Notes: a model not told the origin generated them from the letters alone. A DNA stretch of 44,414 nt from Pseudomonadota bacterium (GCA_023423065.1 JAFAGC010000067.1:1-44414), one strand, 5' to 3'. Positions 7,779-17,261 are shown, counted from the stretch's first letter. Numbers and translations are program-made.

Positions 7779-8168
7779 ATGAGCAGCAACATCCCCGCCG
7801 ATCTCAAGTACACGAAGTCGCACGAGTGGGTGCGCACGCTCGCGGACGGCAACATCGAAGTCGGCATCACCGATCACGCGCAGGGCGCCCTCGGCGACCT
7901 CGTGTTCGTCGACGTGCCGGAGGCCGGCAAACAGGTCGGTGCCGGTGACAGCTTCGCGGTGGTCGAATCGGTCAAGGCGGCATCGGATGTGTACTCGCCG
8001 GTGGCCGGGTCCGTGGTCGAAGGCAACGCCGCGCTCGGCAGTCAGCCCGAGCTCGTCAACTCCGAGCCCTACGGCGCGGGCTGGATCATGCGCTTGAAGC
8101 CGGCCGGCGCGCCGAACGGACTGCTGTCCGCCGAGGAATACGCGGCGCATCTCGCCGCGGAGGGTTGA
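7779..8168 (+). CDS. gcvH: Glycine cleavage H protein
   Basis: Lipoyl carrier that shuttles the aminomethyl intermediate between P, T and L proteins. It is 129 residues, as expected. It starts MSSNIPADLKYTKSHEWV. The lipoylated lysine is Lys66 in VVESVKAASD. The C-terminal half has NSEPYGAGWIMRLKP, normal for the family. A GGAGAA ribosome site lies just before the ATG. It sits between gcvT and gcvPA with short gaps, so it is in the same operon. Confidence 0.97.
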   Translation: MSSNIPADLKYTKSHEWVRTLADGNIEVGITDHAQGALGDLVFVDVPEAGKQVGAGDSFAVVESVKAASDVYSPVAGSVVEGNAALGSQPELVNSEPYGAGWIMRLKPAGAPNGLLSAEEYAAHLAAEG

Positions 8169-8171
8169 GAC

Positions 8172-9542
8172 ATGCCATTCATTCCCCACACGCCCGGCGA
8201 CATCGAGCAGATGCTCGGTGAAATCGGCGCGAAGTCGATAGACGATCTCTTCGACGAAATCCCGAAAGAGTTGCGCATCGAGGCGCTCGCCGGCATCCCG
8301 GAGGCGCTCAACGAAATGCAGGTCGGCCGGCTGATGTCCGATCGCGCGGCCCAGGACGGCACGCCGCTCAACTTCATCGGCGCGGGCGCCTACGAGCACC
8401 ACATCCCTTCCGCGGTGTGGGCGATCACGACGCGCGGCGAGTTCTACAGCGCCTACACGCCGTACCAGGCCGAGGCCTCGCAGGGCACGCTGCAGCTCAT
8501 CTACGAATACCAGACGATGATTTCCTCGCTGACCGGCATGGAGGTCTCGAACGCCTCGCTGTACGACGGCGGCTCGGCGGTGGCCGAGGCCTCGCTGATG
8601 AGCGTGCGCGCGCACCGCAAGTCCAGGTCGCAGCGCGTGCTCGTGCCCACCACGGTCAACCCGAGCTACCGCAAGGTGGCCGTATCGACCGCGAGCGGGC
8701 AGGGCGTGAAGTTCGAGGAGATTCCGTGTCCGCGCGGCACGCTCTCCGTCGCCGATCTCGCGAAGTACGACGGCGAAGACGTCACCGCCATCGTCATTCA
8801 GCAACCGAACTTCTTCGGCCAGCTCGAGGACGTCGACGCGATCACGGACTGGGCGCACGCGCACAACATCATGGTCATCGCGTCGGTGAACCCGACGTCG
8901 CTCGGCATTCTCAAGCCGCCGGGCGAGTGGGGCACGAAGGGCGCGGACATCGCCTGCGGCGACTGCCAGCCGCTCGGCGTGCCGCTGTCATCGGGCGGTC
9001 CGTACGCGGGTTTCCTCACCACCCGCATGGAATACGTGCGCCAGATGCCGGGCCGCATCGTCGGCCGCACGGTCGACCTCGACGGCAAGCAGGGCTTCGC
9101 GCTCACGCTGCAGGCCCGCGAGCAGCACATCCGCCGCGGCAAGGCGACCTCGAACATCTGCACGAACCAGGGATTGCTGGTCACCGCGGCGACTATCTAC
9201 CTGAGCCTGCTCGGCCCCGAGGGTCTGGCGCGCGTCGCGAACGAATCGCACCGGCGCGCCAACGAACTCGTGGCCGCGCTCACGCGGGTCAAGGGCGTGA
9301 AGCTCGCCTTCGAAGGCCCGCGCTTCCACGAGGCCGTTCTGCAGCTCGACCGGCCGGTCGCGCCGGTCGTCGCGGAGCTCGCGCGCCGCGGCATCGTCGC
9401 GGGCTTCGATCTCTCGAACGACTATCCGGAGCTCGGCAACGCGCTGCTCGTGTGCGCGACCGAGACGCGCACGCCGGCCGATATCAAGACCTACGCCGAC
9501 GCGCTCGCCGAAACGCTCAAGGCCGCCGTACGCGCCGCCTGA
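8172..9542 (+). CDS. gcvPA: Glycine dehydrogenase (decarboxylating) subunit 1
   Basis: N-terminal half of the split P protein, 456 residues, which forms an alpha2-beta2 enzyme with GcvPB. It opens MPFIPHTPGDIEQML, the usual start. Family motifs include FIGAGAYEHHIPSAV near 58, YTPYQAEASQGTLQLIYEYQ near 97, and SLYDGGSAVAEA. The PLP lysine lies in the partner subunit, as in other split enzymes. Three bases separate it from gcvH, and gcvPB follows 13 bases later. The split form, unlike the single-chain GcvP of Escherichia coli, occurs in many bacteria including Xanthomonas relatives. Confidence 0.96.
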   Translation: MPFIPHTPGDIEQMLGEIGAKSIDDLFDEIPKELRIEALAGIPEALNEMQVGRLMSDRAAQDGTPLNFIGAGAYEHHIPSAVWAITTRGEFYSAYTPYQAEASQGTLQLIYEYQTMISSLTGMEVSNASLYDGGSAVAEASLMSVRAHRKSRSQRVLVPTTVNPSYRKVAVSTASGQGVKFEEIPCPRGTLSVADLAKYDGEDVTAIVIQQPNFFGQLEDVDAITDWAHAHNIMVIASVNPTSLGILKPPGEWGTKGADIACGDCQPLGVPLSSGGPYAGFLTTRMEYVRQMPGRIVGRTVDLDGKQGFALTLQAREQHIRRGKATSNICTNQGLLVTAATIYLSLLGPEGLARVANESHRRANELVAALTRVKGVKLAFEGPRFHEAVLQLDRPVAPVVAELARRGIVAGFDLSNDYPELGNALLVCATETRTPADIKTYADALAETLKAAVRAA

Positions 9543-9555
9543 CGGGGACATCCAC

Positions 9556-11049
9556 ATGGCAATGCTCAAACAACCCGAAAAGATCATCTTCGAGTACTCG
9601 CGTCCCGGACGCGGCTCGTACGCGCAGTGGCCGACGTTGAAGTCCGAGAGCCGGGACTCGGCGGTGGGAGATATTCCGGCAGCTCTGCGCCGGAAGAAGG
9701 CCGCGATGCTGCCCGAGGTGAGCGAGCTCGAAGTGGTGCGCCACTTCACGCGCCTTTCGCAGCTCAACTTCTCCATCGACACGCACTTCTATCCACTCGG
9801 TTCGTGCACGATGAAGTACAACCCCAAGGCCTGCAACGAGTACGCGATGCTGCCCGGGTTCCTGAAGCGTCACCCGCTCGCGCCGGAAAGCACCGGACAG
9901 GGCTTCCTCGCCTGCATGTACGAGTTGCAGGAGATGCTCAAGGAAGTGACCGGCATGCAGGGCGTCGCACTCTCGCCGATGGCGGGCGCGCACGGAGAAT
10001 TCGCGGGCGTCGCGATGATCCGCGCGTATCACCGCGCGCGCGGCGATCTCAAGCGCAACGAGATCATCGTGCCCGACGCGGCGCACGGCACGAACCCCGC
10101 GACCGCCACGATGTGCGGCTGCGTGGTGCGCGAGATTCCGACGAAGGACGACGGCGACATCGACGTCGAGGCGCTGAAGCTCGTCGTCGGTCCGAACACC
10201 GCCGGCATCATGCTCACGAATCCTTCCACCTGCGGAGTGTTCGAGCGGCGCATCAAGGAAGTCGCGAAGATCGTTCACGACGCGGGCGGATTGCTCTACT
10301 ACGACGGCGCGAACCTCAACGCCATCCTCGGCAAGGTGCGCCCCGGCGACATGGGCTTCGACGTCATCCACATGAACCTGCACAAGACCTTCTCGACGCC
10401 GCACGGCGGCGGGGGTCCCGGCGCGGGAGCGGTGGGCGTGAGCGCGCGTCTGCTGCCGTTCATGCCGATTCCGGTGGTAGGCAGGGACGGCGACAGATAT
10501 CGCTGGCTCACGGAGAAGGATCTGCCGCAGTCCATCGGCCGGCTTTCGGCATTCATGGGCAACGCGGGCGTGCTGCTGCGCGCATACATATATATGCGAA
10601 TGCTCGGCCGCGACGGCATGCACCGGGTCGGCGAGTTCGCGACACTCAACGCGAACTACTTGATGGCGCGCCTCGCGAAGGCGGGCTTCGATCCGGCCTA
10701 TCCCGGCCGGCGCGCGAGCCACGAATTCATCATCACCGCGAAAAAGGAAGCGCGCGATCTCGGCATCACCGCGATGGACATCGCCAAGCGGCTGCTCGAC
10801 TACGGCTTCCACGCGCCGACGACCTACTTTCCGCTGCTCGTGCCCGAGTGCCTGCTCATCGAGCCCACGGAGACCGAGAGCAAGGAAGCGCTCGACGGCT
10901 TCGTCGACGCGATGTCGGCCATCCGCAAGGAAGGCGAGGCGCAGCCCGACATGGTGAAGGCCGCCCCGCACAACATGACGGTGCGCCGTCTCGATGACGT
11001 GCGCGCCGCGCGCCAGCTCGATCTAACCTGGAAGCCCGCGGCGGCGTAA
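9556..11049 (+). CDS. gcvPB: Glycine dehydrogenase (decarboxylating) subunit 2
   Basis: C-terminal half of the split P protein, 497 residues, carrying the PLP site. The Schiff-base lysine is Lys277 in HMNLHKTFSTPHGGGGPGAG. Other marks are YPLGSCTMKYNPK near 77, DAAHGTNPATATMCG near 174, and NPSTCGVFE. A GGGGACAT ribosome site precedes the ATG. It is the last gene of the operon. The L protein gene (lpd) is not in the window and is presumably shared with other 2-oxoacid complexes. Confidence 0.96.
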   Translation: MAMLKQPEKIIFEYSRPGRGSYAQWPTLKSESRDSAVGDIPAALRRKKAAMLPEVSELEVVRHFTRLSQLNFSIDTHFYPLGSCTMKYNPKACNEYAMLPGFLKRHPLAPESTGQGFLACMYELQEMLKEVTGMQGVALSPMAGAHGEFAGVAMIRAYHRARGDLKRNEIIVPDAAHGTNPATATMCGCVVREIPTKDDGDIDVEALKLVVGPNTAGIMLTNPSTCGVFERRIKEVAKIVHDAGGLLYYDGANLNAILGKVRPGDMGFDVIHMNLHKTFSTPHGGGGPGAGAVGVSARLLPFMPIPVVGRDGDRYRWLTEKDLPQSIGRLSAFMGNAGVLLRAYIYMRMLGRDGMHRVGEFATLNANYLMARLAKAGFDPAYPGRRASHEFIITAKKEARDLGITAMDIAKRLLDYGFHAPTTYFPLLVPECLLIEPTETESKEALDGFVDAMSAIRKEGEAQPDMVKAAPHNMTVRRLDDVRAARQLDLTWKPAAA

Positions 11050-11084
11050 AGGGTCCTTGTAGGGGCACCGCTCTTTTATCTGAC

Positions 11085-11109
11085 GGACGCCGTCCCGTGG
11101 ACGGCGTCC
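11085..11109 (+). terminator. Hairpin after the gcv operon, possible terminator
   Basis: GGACGCCGTC at 11085-11094 pairs perfectly with GACGGCGTCC at 11100-11109 across a 5-base loop, 36 bases after the gcvPB stop. There is no T-run behind it, so function as a Rho-independent terminator is uncertain. Confidence 0.45.
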
Positions 11110-11132
11110 TCCGGTGTGGGGCGCTAGCCCCT

Positions 11133-11138
11133 GATAAT
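11133..11138 (+). promoter_or_regulatory. Candidate -10 box of dgkA
   Basis: GATAAT is followed by 8 bases and then the dgkA ATG, so the transcript would be leaderless or nearly so. A good -35 hexamer is not seen. Confidence 0.4.
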
Positions 11139-11146
11139 ATCGGCCG

Positions 11147-11521
11147 ATGAACGACATCGCCGGTCGCTCCAAACCCACCGGGGTTACCCGGATGTTCCGC
11201 GCCTTCGGGGCCAGCATGAAAGGCCTGGCGGGCGCGTTCCGCGAAGAGGCTGCCTTCCGGCAGGAACTCGCCCTGGCGGTCGTGGTCATTCCACTGGGCT
11301 TGTGGTTAGGCCGTAACGGCCTCGAGCGAGCCATGCTGATCGCGCCGATGTTTCTCGTGTTGATCGTCGAGCTCGTCAACAGCGCGATCGAATCCACGGT
11401 CGATCGAATCGGCCTCGAGCGCCACCCGCTCTCGGGCCTCGCGAAAGACATTGGTTCCGCCGCCGTGCTCATCTCCCTGCTGCTGCTTGCAGTGGTCTGG
11501 CTCCTGGTTTTGTGGCGTTGA
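11147..11521 (+). CDS. dgkA: Diacylglycerol kinase
   Basis: Small integral membrane kinase that phosphorylates diacylglycerol for re-entry into phospholipid synthesis. It is 124 residues, with an amphipathic N-terminus and three membrane helices (about residues 40-60, 62-80 and 100-122). The signature ELVNSAIESTVDR, about residues 71-83, and the AKDIGSAAV motif near 99-107 hold the catalytic Glu and the metal/ATP-binding residues. The ATG has no Shine-Dalgarno sequence, but a -10-like GATAAT lies 8 bases upstream, which suggests a leaderless message. It stands alone between the gcv operon and a protease gene. Confidence 0.94.
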   Translation: MNDIAGRSKPTGVTRMFRAFGASMKGLAGAFREEAAFRQELALAVVVIPLGLWLGRNGLERAMLIAPMFLVLIVELVNSAIESTVDRIGLERHPLSGLAKDIGSAAVLISLLLLAVVWLLVLWR

Positions 11522-11556
11522 GCACATAGCACCCGTCGACGAAAGGACATCACCGC

Positions 11557-14433
11557 ATGCACGCACGCCGATTTGCCGGACTCTCCTCCGTTCTCACGAT
11601 GCTGGTGGCGGTCTCCGCCCTCGCGCAGAACGGGCCTCCGCAAGTCATGCCTCCCCAGGCCCAGGTGCCGGTGCAGCAGGCGGTCCCGCAGTACGAGGGT
11701 GAAAGCTCCGCCTGGCGCGGTACGCTCGAGCGTGTCGCGCAGAGCGTCGTCGCCATCGAGATCGACCAGACGCGCGCCTTCGACACCGAGTGGAATTCCT
11801 CCTCGCAGGCGACGGGCTTCGTCGTCGACGCCGAGCGCGGATTGATCCTCACGAATCGCCACGTCGTCACGCCCGGCCCGGTGACCTCCGAGGCGACGTT
11901 CCTGAACCGCGAAGAGGTGCAGCTCTATCCCGTGTATCGCGATCCGATCCACGACTTCGGCATCTATCGCTACGACCCGAAGAAGCTGCGCTTCATCAAG
12001 CCGCGCTCGCTGCAGCTCTATCCCGACGGCGCGCAGATCGGCCGCGAGATCCGCGTGATCGGCAACAACGCGGGCGAGCAGCTCTCGATCCTCGCGGGCA
12101 CCATCGCCAAGCTCGACCGCGACGCGCCCAACTACGGCATCGGCAAGTACAACGACTTCAACACGTTCTACCTGCAGGCCGCGTCGGGTACCTCGGGAGG
12201 CTCGTCGGGCTCGCCCGTCATCGACATCCAGGGCCGCGTGGTCGCGCTCAACGCGGGCGGCGCCACGGGCGCGGCCTCCAGCTTCTATCTACCGCTCGGG
12301 CGCGTGAAGCGCGCGCTCGAGCTGATCCAGTCGGGCAGACCCGTCACGCGCGGCACGATCCAGGTGCTGTTCCAGTACACGCCGTACGACGAGCTGCGCC
12401 GCCTCGGGCTCAACGAGAAAACCGAGGAAGCGGCGCGCAAGGCGTTCCCGGAGCTGACCGGCATGCTCGTGGTCGACGAGGTGCTGCCCGGCGGGCCCGC
12501 GGACGGCACTCTGCAGCCCGGCGACATCCTCACTCACATCAACGGCAAGCTCGTCTCCGAGTTCGAGCCGCTCGAGAAGGTGCTCGATGACGCGGTCGGC
12601 CAGAACGTCGAGCTGCAGGTCGAGCGCGGCGGCAAGCCCATCACGGCTTCGCTGCAGATCGGCGACCTTCACGCCATCACGCCGAATGCCTACCTCGAGT
12701 TCGGCGATGCCGTTGTGCACACGGTCTCTTACCAACAGGCGCGGCATTTCAACGTCTCGGTGAATGGCGTCTACGTCGCCAACCCCGGCTACATCTTCGG
12801 GGCGGCCGGCGTGCCGCGCGGCGCGGTCATCGCGAGCGCGAACGGCAAACCCACTCCGGACCTCGCGGCATTCGAAGCCGTCGTGACGGGTCTCGCCGAC
12901 GGCGAACGTTTCACCGTGCGGTACTCGACCGTCGACGATCCGAACGGCTCGAGCGTCCGCAGCGCGCGCATGGACCGGCGCTGGTTCCCGGCGCGGCATT
13001 GCCTGCGCGACGACGCGGCGGGGGTGTGGCAGTGCGTGCCGCTGCCCGCGCTCGGCTCGGCGAAGCCCGAGGTCGGAGGTTCGACCCGCTTCGCCACACC
13101 CGAAGACCCGCGCGCCGTGGAGCTCGTGTCGTCGCTCGTCGGCGTGGGCTTCGACATGCCTTACTCGATCTCGGGCATCACCGAGCGCAACTATCGCGGC
13201 ACGGGACTCGTGGTCGATGCGAAGCGCGGGCTCGTCGTGGTCGACCGGAACACCGTGCCGGTGTCGATGGGCGACGTGCGCGTGATCTTCGCGGGCACGC
13301 TCGAAATCCCCGGCAAGGTGGAATTCGTGCACCCGCTGCACAACCTGGCCCTCGTGAGTTACGACCCGAAGCTCATCGGCACGACACCGGTGCGCAGCGC
13401 GAAGCTGACCGACCGGCGCATCGCGCCCGGTGAAAACGTCTGGGTCGTCGGGCTCGACGCCGAAGGCGAGGTCAACGTGCGCCAGACGCAGGTCGCGACG
13501 CTGTCGCCGATCCAGCTACCGCTGTCGCGCACGATGCAGTTCCGCGAGAGCAATCTCGAGACGGTCCAGCTCGTGAATCCGCCCACCGACTTCGATGGCG
13601 TGCTCACCGATTCGGCGGGCGCCGTCATCGGCCTGTGGTCGAGCTTCGCGTGGGAGCAGGGCCGCGAGCTGCAGCAGGAGAACCGCGGCGTGCCGATCGG
13701 CATCGTGCAGGACATGCTCCGCAGGGCGCAGGGAAAGCGCCCCATCTATTCGCTCGAGGCCGAGCTCGTGCCGCAGCCTCTGTCGGTCGCACGCCGGCTC
13801 GGCCTGACGGATACCTGGGTCCGCAAGCTCGAGCAGGCCAATCCCAACCAGCGCCAGGTGTTGTCCGTCCAGCGCATCGTCGGCGGCTCGCCGGCCGTGG
13901 GCCGTCTGAAGCAGGGTGACCTCCTGCTCGCGATCGATGAAAAGGTCGTTACCCGCTTCCGCGAGGTAGAGACCGCAATCGCCGACGAGACGGAGGTGGA
14001 CGTCACCGTCTGGCGCGACGGCGCCGAAACGATCGTGCGGCTGCCGACCGCGGTGCTCGACGGCAACGACATCGACCGCGTCGTGATGTGGGCCGGTGCG
14101 ACGCTGCAGGCGCCGCATCGCGCCATGCTTGCCCAGCGCGGCATACCGCCGCAGGGCGTGTACGTGGGTTATTTCGCCTATGGCTCGCCCGCCACCCGGT
14201 ACGGATTGTTCCCCGGGCGCCGCATCGTCGAAGTGGACGGCGAGCCCACGCCGGACCTCGATTCCTTCCTGAAGGTCGTCTCCGGTCGGCCGGACCGTTC
14301 GGCGATCCGCCTGCGCACCATCACGTGGAACAACGCGCCGGAAGTGATCACCCTGAAGCTCGACAAGCATTATTGGCCGACTTATGAGCTGCGTCGCACG
14401 GCCGAGGGCTGGGAGAGGACCGATCTTGAGTAG
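11557..14433 (+). CDS. Large tandem HtrA-like serine protease with PDZ domains
   Basis: 958-residue exported protein (signal peptide ending near VSALAQ) made of two trypsin-like modules, each followed by PDZ-type segments. The first module is intact: His102 (LTNRHVV), Asp133 (IHDFGIY) and Ser217 (GGSSGSPV). The second, about residues 525-740, keeps the fold pattern (GTGLVVDAKRGLVVVDRN, HPLHNLALVSYDP) but has Asn565 for His, Asn596 for Asp and no GxSGxP serine. PDZ-like stretches are near 300-345, 395-445, 745-815 and 850-910. The two-module, one-active-site layout is that of yeast Nma111, a relation known for some bacterial homologues. It is probably a periplasmic quality-control protease. 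GAAAGGA precedes the ATG. Confidence 0.88.
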   Translation: MHARRFAGLSSVLTMLVAVSALAQNGPPQVMPPQAQVPVQQAVPQYEGESSAWRGTLERVAQSVVAIEIDQTRAFDTEWNSSSQATGFVVDAERGLILTNRHVVTPGPVTSEATFLNREEVQLYPVYRDPIHDFGIYRYDPKKLRFIKPRSLQLYPDGAQIGREIRVIGNNAGEQLSILAGTIAKLDRDAPNYGIGKYNDFNTFYLQAASGTSGGSSGSPVIDIQGRVVALNAGGATGAASSFYLPLGRVKRALELIQSGRPVTRGTIQVLFQYTPYDELRRLGLNEKTEEAARKAFPELTGMLVVDEVLPGGPADGTLQPGDILTHINGKLVSEFEPLEKVLDDAVGQNVELQVERGGKPITASLQIGDLHAITPNAYLEFGDAVVHTVSYQQARHFNVSVNGVYVANPGYIFGAAGVPRGAVIASANGKPTPDLAAFEAVVTGLADGERFTVRYSTVDDPNGSSVRSARMDRRWFPARHCLRDDAAGVWQCVPLPALGSAKPEVGGSTRFATPEDPRAVELVSSLVGVGFDMPYSISGITERNYRGTGLVVDAKRGLVVVDRNTVPVSMGDVRVIFAGTLEIPGKVEFVHPLHNLALVSYDPKLIGTTPVRSAKLTDRRIAPGENVWVVGLDAEGEVNVRQTQVATLSPIQLPLSRTMQFRESNLETVQLVNPPTDFDGVLTDSAGAVIGLWSSFAWEQGRELQQENRGVPIGIVQDMLRRAQGKRPIYSLEAELVPQPLSVARRLGLTDTWVRKLEQANPNQRQVLSVQRIVGGSPAVGRLKQGDLLLAIDEKVVTRFREVETAIADETEVDVTVWRDGAETIVRLPTAVLDGNDIDRVVMWAGATLQAPHRAMLAQRGIPPQGVYVGYFAYGSPATRYGLFPGRRIVEVDGEPTPDLDSFLKVVSGRPDRSAIRLRTITWNNAPEVITLKLDKHYWPTYELRRTAEGWERTDLE

Positions 14434-14448
14434 ACTAGCGGCCAAATT

Positions 14449-15480
14449 ATGGTCCGCGTCGTCCGTGCAACCCTCGTAGAACTAGAAGCCGCCGTCACGG
14501 CCCTCCGTGACGGCGAGCTCGTCGTCTTTCCCACCGAAACGGTTTATGGCCTGGGCGCCAACGCCCAGAACCCGGCAGCGGTGCGCCGCATCTTCGAGCT
14601 CAAGCAGCGGCCGGCGGACCATCCCGTCATCGTCCATCTCGACAATCCGAAGTACCTGCATCGCTGGGCGCGGGAAGTCCCCGAGAACGCGCGCAAGCTC
14701 GCGTCGCGGTTCTGGCCGGGCCCGCTGACCATGGTCCTGGCGCGCGCCGAGGGCGTGCACGACGTCGTGACGGGTGGGCAGGACACCGTGGCGATCCGCG
14801 TGCCCTCGCATCCGATGGCGCAGCAGCTCCTGACCGCGTTCGGCGGCGGCATCGCGGCCCCTTCCGCGAATCGCTTCGGGCGCGTGAGTCCGACGCGTGC
14901 CGAGCACGTGCGCGAGGAGTTCGGGGATGCCGTGCGCGTCGTGCTCGACGGCGGCGAGAGCCAGATCGGGCTCGAATCGACCATCGTCAGTTTCGACGGC
15001 GAGCAGGTGCGCCTGCTGCGGCCGGGGTACGTGACCTACTCGCAGCTCAAGGAAGTCGTCGGCGACGTGATCGTCGGCGCGGGCGCGACCGCGCCGCGGG
15101 TGCCGGGCGCGAAGACCTCGCATTACGCGCCGCTGACGCCGATGACCATCGTGCCGGTCGACGAGATCGACAAGCGCGCGGAGGAGCTTTCCGAAGGCGG
15201 CCGCCGCGTCGCCGTGCTCGCGATGCGCCTGCCGCTCAAGACCTATCCATCGGTGACCTGGATCAATGCCGGGCGGCGGCCCGATTCCTATGCGCACGAC
15301 CTGTATTCGAACCTGCGCGCGCTCGACAAGGCGGGCTGCGAGCAGATCCTCGTGCAGGACGTGCCGAGCGAGGAGAAATGGACCGCGATCCGCGACCGCC
15401 TGAGCCGCGGCGCCGCGGTGAGCGCCGCGAGCGACGGCGACGATTTCGCGGAGACGGGCGGGTTCAGCGTCCTTCCCTGA
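14449..15480 (+). CDS. tsaC: L-threonylcarbamoyladenylate synthase (Sua5 type)
   Basis: Makes threonylcarbamoyl-AMP from threonine, bicarbonate and ATP for the t6A37 modification of tRNA. It is 343 residues, the long Sua5 type: YrdC domain at about 1-200 with the KxR-like substrate motif KQRPADHPVIVHL, VFPTETVYGLGANA near 27, and SANRFGRVSPT near 138. A linker ending in PGAKTSHYAP leads to the C-terminal Sua5 domain at about 230-343. Escherichia coli has the short TsaC, so this is the alternative two-domain form. It begins 15 bases after the protease stop. TAGACT 12 bases before the ATG could be a -10 box. Confidence 0.93.
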   Translation: MVRVVRATLVELEAAVTALRDGELVVFPTETVYGLGANAQNPAAVRRIFELKQRPADHPVIVHLDNPKYLHRWAREVPENARKLASRFWPGPLTMVLARAEGVHDVVTGGQDTVAIRVPSHPMAQQLLTAFGGGIAAPSANRFGRVSPTRAEHVREEFGDAVRVVLDGGESQIGLESTIVSFDGEQVRLLRPGYVTYSQLKEVVGDVIVGAGATAPRVPGAKTSHYAPLTPMTIVPVDEIDKRAEELSEGGRRVAVLAMRLPLKTYPSVTWINAGRRPDSYAHDLYSNLRALDKAGCEQILVQDVPSEEKWTAIRDRLSRGAAVSAASDGDDFAETGGFSVLP

Positions 15481-15520
15481 TTCCCGCCGCCGGTACGGCT
15501 GACTACCCAGGAGCAAGCCC

Positions 15521-16480
15521 TTGAAGATTCCCGGAATCCCCGCGGCACCCGTGCCGCGTTTCCTCGGTATCGCGATGTTCGCTTGTGTCTTCGCCGGTTC
15601 CCTGGCGAACGCGGAGATCACGCGCCACTCGGGCAGCAACGAAGCGGTGCCCCACGAGAAATACATCCACGTCGTGAGCGAGGCCGACTCGCCCGTGCAG
15701 AAGACGTGGATCAAGGCGAAGGACGGCCTGTACATCGCGGCGGCCGTGCGCAAGCCGAAAGGCGAGGGGCCGTTTCCCGCGATCATCATGTTTCACGGCG
15801 CGCCGGGCGGACGCGGCATGGATCAGCTCGTCGGCTGGTCGCGCGGCGACCACGGAGGACCTGTCTGGGAGCGATTCCTGCAGGAAGGTTACGTCGTGGT
15901 GGTGGCCGACTATCGCGGCGGCGACTGGAACCTGATGAACAAGCCCTCGTCGACGGGCCTCGTGACCGCGATCGATGACGGCATCTCGGTGATCGAACAC
16001 GTCCAGAGCCTGCCGTACGTGAAACGCGATGAAGTGAGCGTGTATGGCGTGAGTCTCGGCGGAAACCTCGTCATGTACCTGGCCGCGCGCGTGCCGACGC
16101 TGCACGCCGTGGTGGCCGGCGCGCCGGCGCCGATCTGGTTCCTGGGTTACGAGATCGGCGCGAACGGATCGCGCCCGGATTTCGCGACGACTCCGCCGGA
16201 TCCGGCGGTCTCGAAAGAGAACATCGCGCCGATCAAGGCGCCGGTCCTGATCATCGTCGGGACCGAGGATCGCCTGCTGCCGCTGGACACCCGGCTGCAC
16301 GACGAGCTCGCGAAACACGGCAAGCGCGTGCGACTGGAAGTCTACGAGCACGGTTACCATGACTTCGTCCTCGGCAACCAGGGTCAGAAGCGCGGCGACC
16401 TGCCGCGCGGCGAGTTCCTGCTGCAGGGTGCGCTCGATGCGCTCGATCTGACCGTGGGCTTCGTCAGGAACCCGCGGTAG
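15521..16480 (+). CDS. Secreted alpha/beta hydrolase (prolyl oligopeptidase/dienelactone hydrolase type)
   Basis: 319 residues. A signal peptide (FLGIAMFACVFAGSLANA) is followed by an alpha/beta-hydrolase domain. The oxyanion region is FHGAPGGRG near 88. The nucleophile Ser is in YGVSLGG near 178-184. The acid is Asp in VGTEDRLLP near 250, and the base is His in YEHGYHDFV near 281. It starts at TTG with AGGAG 9 bases upstream. The fold matches S9-type peptidases and dienelactone-hydrolase-like esterases, and the substrate cannot be deduced. It stands 40 bases after tsaC and 4 bases before the ATPase gene, so it may be cotranscribed. Confidence 0.8.
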   Translation: MKIPGIPAAPVPRFLGIAMFACVFAGSLANAEITRHSGSNEAVPHEKYIHVVSEADSPVQKTWIKAKDGLYIAAAVRKPKGEGPFPAIIMFHGAPGGRGMDQLVGWSRGDHGGPVWERFLQEGYVVVVADYRGGDWNLMNKPSSTGLVTAIDDGISVIEHVQSLPYVKRDEVSVYGVSLGGNLVMYLAARVPTLHAVVAGAPAPIWFLGYEIGANGSRPDFATTPPDPAVSKENIAPIKAPVLIIVGTEDRLLPLDTRLHDELAKHGKRVRLEVYEHGYHDFVLGNQGQKRGDLPRGEFLLQGALDALDLTVGFVRNPR

Positions 16481-16484
16481 TTCG

Positions 16485-17261
16485 ATGCGCCGGCGCGTCG
16501 TGGTCGGGAAAGGCTCGGCACTGCCGGGCAGCCCATTCCTCACTCACGTGGGTCTCAAGCCGGACAAGGTCCAGCCCGAGGTCTATCCATTCACTCTGCC
16601 GATCATCGGTGACCGCTTCGATCTCACTCTCACGACGCCCGTGACCTACCTCGTGGGCGAAAACGGCGCCGGGAAATCGACGCTGCTCGAAGCGCTCGCG
16701 TGGGCCGCGGGGTTCGGCCAGCGCGGCGGGCATCGCGACCAGAGTTTCGCGGAGGGCGCGGACGGGCACGCGCTGGGCCGGGCCTTTCGCATGGGCTGGC
16801 GGCAACGGGTCACCGGCGGATTCTTCCTGCGCGCCGAAACGTTCTTCGACTTCGCGACGTATCTCGAGGAAGTCGGCAGCACCTTCGAGGCCTATGGCGG
16901 AAAGTCGCTGCACGATCAGTCGCACGGCGAGGCTTTTCTCGCGCTCTTCAGTCACAACTTCGAAGACGGCCTGTTCATCCTCGATGAGCCCGAGGCGGCG
17001 CTGTCTCCGCAACGCCAGCTCGCGTTCCTGCGGATACTCCACGAGCTCTCAGCGAAGCGGGTCGCGCAGTTCATCATCGCAACTCATTCCCCGATCCTGT
17101 TGACGCTGCCGGGCTCGCGCGTCCTCAGCCTGGATGGCGGTGCGCTGACCGAGATCGACTATCGCGAGTCCGAGCATTTCCGGCTCACGCGCGATTTCCT
17201 CAACGCGCCCGAGCGGTTCTACCGTCACTTGCTCGAAGAGGAACCCGAAGCGGATCAGTAG
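16485..17261 (+). CDS. Single-domain ABC-type AAA ATPase
   Basis: 258-residue soluble ATPase related to the predicted ATPases grouped with SMC/ABC heads (COG3910-like). Walker A GENGAGKST is at residues 58-66. A signature-like stretch YGGKSLHDQSHGEAFL is near 140. Walker B LFILDEPEAALS is near 164, and the switch histidine is in IIATHSPIL near 202. No membrane segment and no nuclease domain is attached, so it is neither a transporter subunit by itself nor an OLD nuclease. Start at the ATG 4 bases after the hydrolase stop. Role unknown. Confidence 0.82.
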   Translation: MRRRVVVGKGSALPGSPFLTHVGLKPDKVQPEVYPFTLPIIGDRFDLTLTTPVTYLVGENGAGKSTLLEALAWAAGFGQRGGHRDQSFAEGADGHALGRAFRMGWRQRVTGGFFLRAETFFDFATYLEEVGSTFEAYGGKSLHDQSHGEAFLALFSHNFEDGLFILDEPEAALSPQRQLAFLRILHELSAKRVAQFIIATHSPILLTLPGSRVLSLDGGALTEIDYRESEHFRLTRDFLNAPERFYRHLLEEEPEADQ

